A stretch of DNA of 64,000 bases from Megalobrama amblycephala. Its lineage: Eukaryota; Chordata; Actinopteri; Cypriniformes; Xenocyprididae. Where the stretch lies: positions 39,979,503 through 40,043,502 of the forward strand of contig NC_063049.1 in the NCBI RefSeq assembly GCF_018812025.1, written 5' to 3'. Below are positions 59,481-64,000 of this stretch, piece by piece. The position numbers and the translations under genes are program-made. The notes below the pieces were generated by a model. That model ran no database searches. It had not been told where the DNA came from and saw only the letters and a program-made list of their open reading frames with translations. Numbering within the stretch: the first letter of the stretch is position 1; each line of letters opens with the position of its first letter.

Positions 59481-61773
59481 GATTCTTAAATGACACATGA
59501 TTGAGAACTCCACAAGCCATGGAAAGAGCAATGATTTTTTTCCTCTGGGTCTGTAAATCTCTTTTAATGTCACGGCTACATGTCTCTGCCCCAGATATAA
59601 GTGAGTCTGCAAGCGTGTTGCTTTTCTGGGGCTGTGACGCAGCCATCAAACACACAGCAACCCAAACAGCAAACAGAGCAGAGCTCAGAGCTTCATTACA
59701 GTCACATCAAACCTTCACTGGCCTGCTGGAGGGGAAGGCGGTCTCACTGTGGGTGTCTCTCTGTCTCTGGATGATGTCTGTAATCCCTTGGCATTTCCTC
59801 CTCATCACACTGATGAGATGAAACCTCTCCTGGGGTCAGTCTTGTTTGGTTTATCAGACATTCACCCTGTCCATCATGGCACACGGTGGCCACATTTGTA
59901 ATTAGGGGATGCATTAGCCACAGACAAGCTAATTCAGGCAGTCAGGGTGCACACAAATGCAGGTAAACATGGGAAATGTCTAGCATGGTAAACACTTGGA
60001 GCTTCAAAAACTATCATGAGAAAGTGTTTATGCTATAACAAAGGGTAGAGGTGGATCACACATGAGTTTCACAGCATGAGGGCTACCACAACCTGAAAAC
60101 AATGCCGTGTTTACAAAGTGATAACTGCTTTTAACAAAGATCAAACTCACTGAATTTGCCAAAACGTACCATATTAGTGGTAAATTTGAAAGATATTCAT
60201 TATTGATATATTATATTTGAGTTTATTTGAAAATTAATTTGACACTCAGTAGCAAGTAGACTAGATATCCACAAGCAGAACTATATATATTCTAGGTATA
60301 TAGAAAACATTAATAATAAAGTTTTCAAAATAAACTGGTTAGTTACCCGAGTGACTGACTGAGTAATCAACATTAAGGGATTTAAGGATTAAGATACAAT
60401 CTTGAATTCAAAAACAGCTAGGATTCAAAAAATGAATGGATCTAAAGGTGTGTTTAGAAAAAGTTAGAGATTAAGTTAAAAATAACTTTAAGAAGTCTAA
60501 AAAAAAATAGCGCAAGGCAACATATTGGATAAACACCCATTTTAAAATAAAATGATTAAAAAATGAATAAAATTAATCAAATTAACAAAATTAATAAAAT
60601 AAATAAAAAAATAAAATTCATAAAATTAAATAAAATAAAATAAATTAAAATAAATTAAAATTATATTAATAAAATTAATAAAATCAAAATCCACATTACA
60701 AAATTAAATATAACAATAATAATCATTATTATTATTATTATTAAAAAATCTACATTAACAGACACTAATAGACTAGACGTTTGCTGGTACAATTCTATAA
60801 CTACACCAGTCTACTTTTGTGGTAGCAATTAATTAAATTATCTTCGCATCCCATTTATGGCGCATAAAACAAAGTGCTTTAAATTTTTCTTTTCTTGTTT
60901 AAGTGTGTTCCTTAAACAGAATGAACTGCAAAATGGACCAGAGTTTTTGCTGATAGTGAAGGATTTAGCTATGAAAGAAAGGTTTGCAAAGGCTGATGAG
61001 ACAAAAGTCCACTTTTATGGACCGTAGAAGAATCATGCACAACCACCTTAGAGACGCGTTTCAATAACTGCCTTTAACTCTGAGGTCTCATTCTTAGAGT
61101 TCACTGCATCTGACTGATGCCTCTTTACACCCACTAATGTCTCTGAGATTTAGTCAGGCTAGAGACCAGATGATAAGACAGAAATAAGTGCAGAATAAAT
61201 CCCAGTTTGATTAACTTTCACAAGGAAAACTATCAGTTCCCCACAGCACCTCAAAGCCTGAGGCTGTAAAAGCATCCATTTTTATTCTTCAAGCAGATCA
61301 ATCCCTTTATGAGTTCCGCTCTGGTCAATAGACCTGCTAAATATACACACACAGAATGGTCGTGATGCGCTTTCACTCGGCTCTATTTCGAGAACATGAA
61401 TCAGATGAGAAGCAATACAATATAGGAAATAATATCCGGCCTCAGATGCAGCGCATTAGAGGAGATTGGGGTCAAAACGGGGAGAAAAGGGATGATTTGA
61501 AGAGCTGAGCCTTTACTTGAAAGGAACTTGAAGAACACAGCCACAGCTGAAGCTAATGAAAGGGCAGAGTGATTTATCTATGGCTGTGCTGCTGATGATA
61601 TTATGAAAATTCACAATGTATTTCCAATGATCTGCTAATGATATCAATATAATTATTTTTATTTATCCACTTCATAAAGATTGTCATAAGTTTCACAATA
61701 GTTTGAGATGTTTTAATATTGTCTTTGACTCAGCCTTAAGTACTGAAAATTGCAAAATTACAGTTGGTAAGTT

Positions 61774-61776
<3 letters not shown>
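59481..61776. other. 5' flank of the tensin-like gene, mostly unique
   Basis: A-rich (AATAAAAT)-type low complexity lies at 60540-60760. The stretch 59500-59900 has higher complexity. No gene recognised. Confidence 0.4.
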
Positions 61777-61862
<86 letters not shown>

Positions 61863-61866
61863 TATA
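61777..61866. repeat. (TA)n tract at the left edge of a Tc1-like remnant
   Basis: Nearly pure TA of about 90 bp, immediately left of transposase-coding sequence. Confidence 0.92.
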
Positions 61867-61867
61867 C

Positions 61868-62545
61868 ACACAACAATCAGATATCAGATACAGAAGTCGC
61901 CAACTTTCTGCAGAGTCAATAGCTACAGACCTCCAAACTTCGTGTGGTCTTCAGATTAGCTCAAGAACAATGTGTAGAGAGCTTCATGGAATGGGTTTCC
62001 ATGGCCGAGCAGCTGCATCCAAGTCTTACATCACCAAGTGCAATGCAAAGCGTCGGATGCAGTGGTGTAAAGCACGCCGCCACTGGACTCTAGAGCAGTG
62101 GAGACGTGTTCTCTGGAGTGACGAATCACACTTCTCTGTCTGGCAATCCTATGGTCGAGTCTGGGTTTGGCAGTTGCTAGGAGAACGAGTGTAAAGTTTG
62201 GTGGAGGGGTTGGGCTTGAACCCTTAGTTCCAGTGAAAGGAACTCTTAATTCTTCAGCATACCAAGACATATTGGACAATTTCATGCTCCCAACTTTGTG
62301 GGAACAGTTTGGGGATGGCCCTTCCAATCCTGACCTCAACCCGATAGAACACCTTTGGGATGAATTAGAGCGGAGACTGTGAGCCAGGCCTTCTCGTCCA
62401 ACATCAGTGCCTGACCTCACAAATGCACTTCAAGAAGAATGGTCAAAAATTCCCATAACACACTCCTAAACCTTGTGGAAAGCCTTCCCAGAAGAGTTGA
62501 GGCTGTTATAGCTGCAAAGGGTGGGCCAACTCCATATTAAACCAT
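61868..62545 (+). pseudogene. second Tc1-like transposase pseudogene
   Basis: Plus-strand blocks: the helix-turn-helix linker ISSRTMCRELHGMGFHGRAA (about 61950), the first catalytic Asp in VLWSDESHFSVWQS (about 62108), GRVWVWQLLGERV then a stop, a frame change to KFGGGVGLEPLVPVKGTLNS, and finally NPDLNPIEHLWDELERRL (about 62325-62382), which holds the last catalytic position. The segment between FGDGPS and NPDLNP is deleted, removing the second Asp motif. The N-terminus is missing and replaced by the TA tract. Several stops follow. The family differs from the copy at 49.5 kb. The right end keeps GGGCAATATTGTGTGTGTA, a decayed Tc1-type terminus. Confidence 0.9.
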
Positions 62546-62626
62546 ACGGATTAAGAATGGGATGTCATTAAAGTTCATGTGCAAGTAAAGGCAGGCGTCC
62601 CAAAACGTTGGGCAATATTGTGTGTG

Positions 62627-62628
<2 letters not shown>

Positions 62629-62677
<49 letters not shown>

Positions 62678-62701
62678 CACAGAGAGAGAGAGAGAGAGAG
62701 A
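62629..62701. repeat. (TA)n followed by (AG)n
   Basis: (TA)n to 62673 and (AG)n at 62680-62701, directly at the right end of the Tc1-like remnant. Confidence 0.92.
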
Positions 62702-64000
62702 GCTGCATCTGGGATGTCAAGGCCTTCCTGGTGCCTGGGTAAAATTATCTTGTTTATTTTCAAGCCAAGACATAACAGGCAGTCTATAAACACTCATACT
62801 GTACAGAATGAAACCACAGCCCTCCAAGACCCCAAACCCCTCACTCTTACAAGCAAACAACATCTACTCTATCTGGAGCCAGAAAAACAATGAAAATAGT
62901 GACCTGTCTTTACTGTAATGGCAAATGCTGCAATGGAAATATGAAAACACAACTGAGTAACTCGAGCTGCCCACAACAGTCCACAGGTGCCTGCACAAAT
63001 TTCATAGGTAGGATGACCAGGCGTCCTATAGTTTACATGACATATTTGCAGTTTCACAAAGTAAAACATGCAAATGTGTCCTCATGGAAAGATGTGTTAA
63101 GCTCACTGACTAAAAATAACTTTCAAAGTCTCTTAGCTGGAGAAAGGGTAAAATGAAAATGTTTTTTCAAGAATGTGCTGCAAGAAGTCAAACTTGCGTT
63201 TGATTCTTTTCTAAATCTTTGTAAACAGAATATAAAGCACAGAAGGAAGGTTGAAATACTACTGTTATCGCAATCATTATTTCAGACAAAAAATGACTTA
63301 AGGACAAAAACTTTGGTCACAGGTTATGTGTTTGCATGCGATGGATTGTAAATCAGTGAGGGGAAGAAGAGGTCACCACACAAAGACACAGATTAGCACA
63401 GTCAACATGCCACTTTAGAGCTTTACACAGTCAGATAAGAGCGGTGGAGAGGAAACGCTCTGTCACAATATATGAGCCTGGAGAAGTGATTATACTAACC
63501 TATGTATTGAGTGCAAAAGAAGGCCTCCTGTACATTTCTGTGTCATAGACCAATAATCTGAGAGGACGAGAGCAGCCAGAGTGACCCCTAGTGTCTATGA
63601 TAAGAACTGAGACACAACAAGCTCAGATGAATAACACATTACTGACTTATTCTACCTTTGCAACTATTTTTTATTATCAAACAAGCTTTTGCTCTTTTCG
63701 TTCTATGGAAGTTTCTAGTTTTAAACAGAATTTAATGGAAATTATGTAAAATATGGTAAAACATTTGGCATAAAACAGGCACTTTGGAGAGTTAACATGT
63801 ATAACATCATTTCTCCATGGTAAATTAAAATATTAATTAATTTATTTCTATTATTAACACTTTTAATACTTTTATTCAGTATGTCAAGCATGCATAACAT
63901 TGATCAAAAGTCACAGGAATACATTACATTTTAAAATAGAAAACAGTTATTTTAAACTGTAATAATATTTCACAATATTACTGTTTTTACAGTATTTTTA
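62702..64000. other. 5' flank, unique sequence
   Basis: No gene, repeat or RNA recognised. Confidence 0.4.

Overview
The window looks like teleost nuclear DNA, probably from a cyprinid (carp/barb/zebrafish relative). There are no dense bacterial-type genes. Instead there are tiny spliced exons in very long introns, many hAT-like, TTAA-site and Tc1-like DNA transposon remnants, a tRNA-Ala-derived SINE of a type known from cyprinids, and many (TA)n, (CA)n, (GA)n, (ATGG)n and (AAATA)n tracts. The species assignment is an inference.

The only protein-coding gene I can support lies on the minus strand and spans most of the window: the 5' end of a tensin-1-like gene. Three small exons form one continuous frame: exon 1 (56405-56485, 27 codons from the start ATG), exon 2 (27170-27284, first half of a C1 zinc-finger domain) and exon 3 (2876-2913, second half of the C1 domain). 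All have consensus splice sites and compatible phases. Together they encode 78 residues with seven of the eight C1 zinc ligands; the eighth should lie in exon 4, beyond the left edge. Intron 1 is about 29.1 kb and intron 2 about 24.3 kb. DNA right of about 56.7 kb is 5' flank or further upstream transcribed sequence.

The introns are packed with mobile DNA. Intron 2 holds, left to right: a SINE (5.3 kb), a hAT-like element with an 8-bp target-site duplication (6.5-7.5 kb), a composite (ATGG)n minisatellite with 14 copies of a fixed AT-rich spacer (9.1-10.5 kb), and a 7.1-kb foldback element (13441-20542). The foldback element has arms of 16/21-bp tandem repeats around a loop of about 370 bp, and its core is duplicated in tandem. 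Further right are another hAT-like element (23.1-24.0 kb) and a TTAA-flanked element (24.8-25.7 kb). Intron 1 holds more hAT-like elements (30.7, 33.6, 43.5 and 46.7 kb), palindromic MITEs (36.7, 40.0, 43.3 and 51.8 kb), a foldback built on 'GCAATTCTGAC' modules (37.9-39.2 kb), a 1.19-kb Tc1-like element with a broken transposase (49.4-50.6 kb) and a second TTAA element (55.0-55.6 kb). The 5' flank holds a diverged tandem repeat of about 400 bp per unit, split by a TTAA-flanked MITE, and a second broken Tc1-like transposase between two (TA)n tracts.

The long open frames at 13.6-20.5 kb are not genes. The satellite monomer has no stop in any of its three plus-strand frames. The most unusual structures are the foldback element with its self-complementary duplication junction, the composite ATGG array whose unit lengths change only in steps of 4 bp, and the MITE at 57.7 kb, whose empty target site survives in a neighbouring repeat unit.
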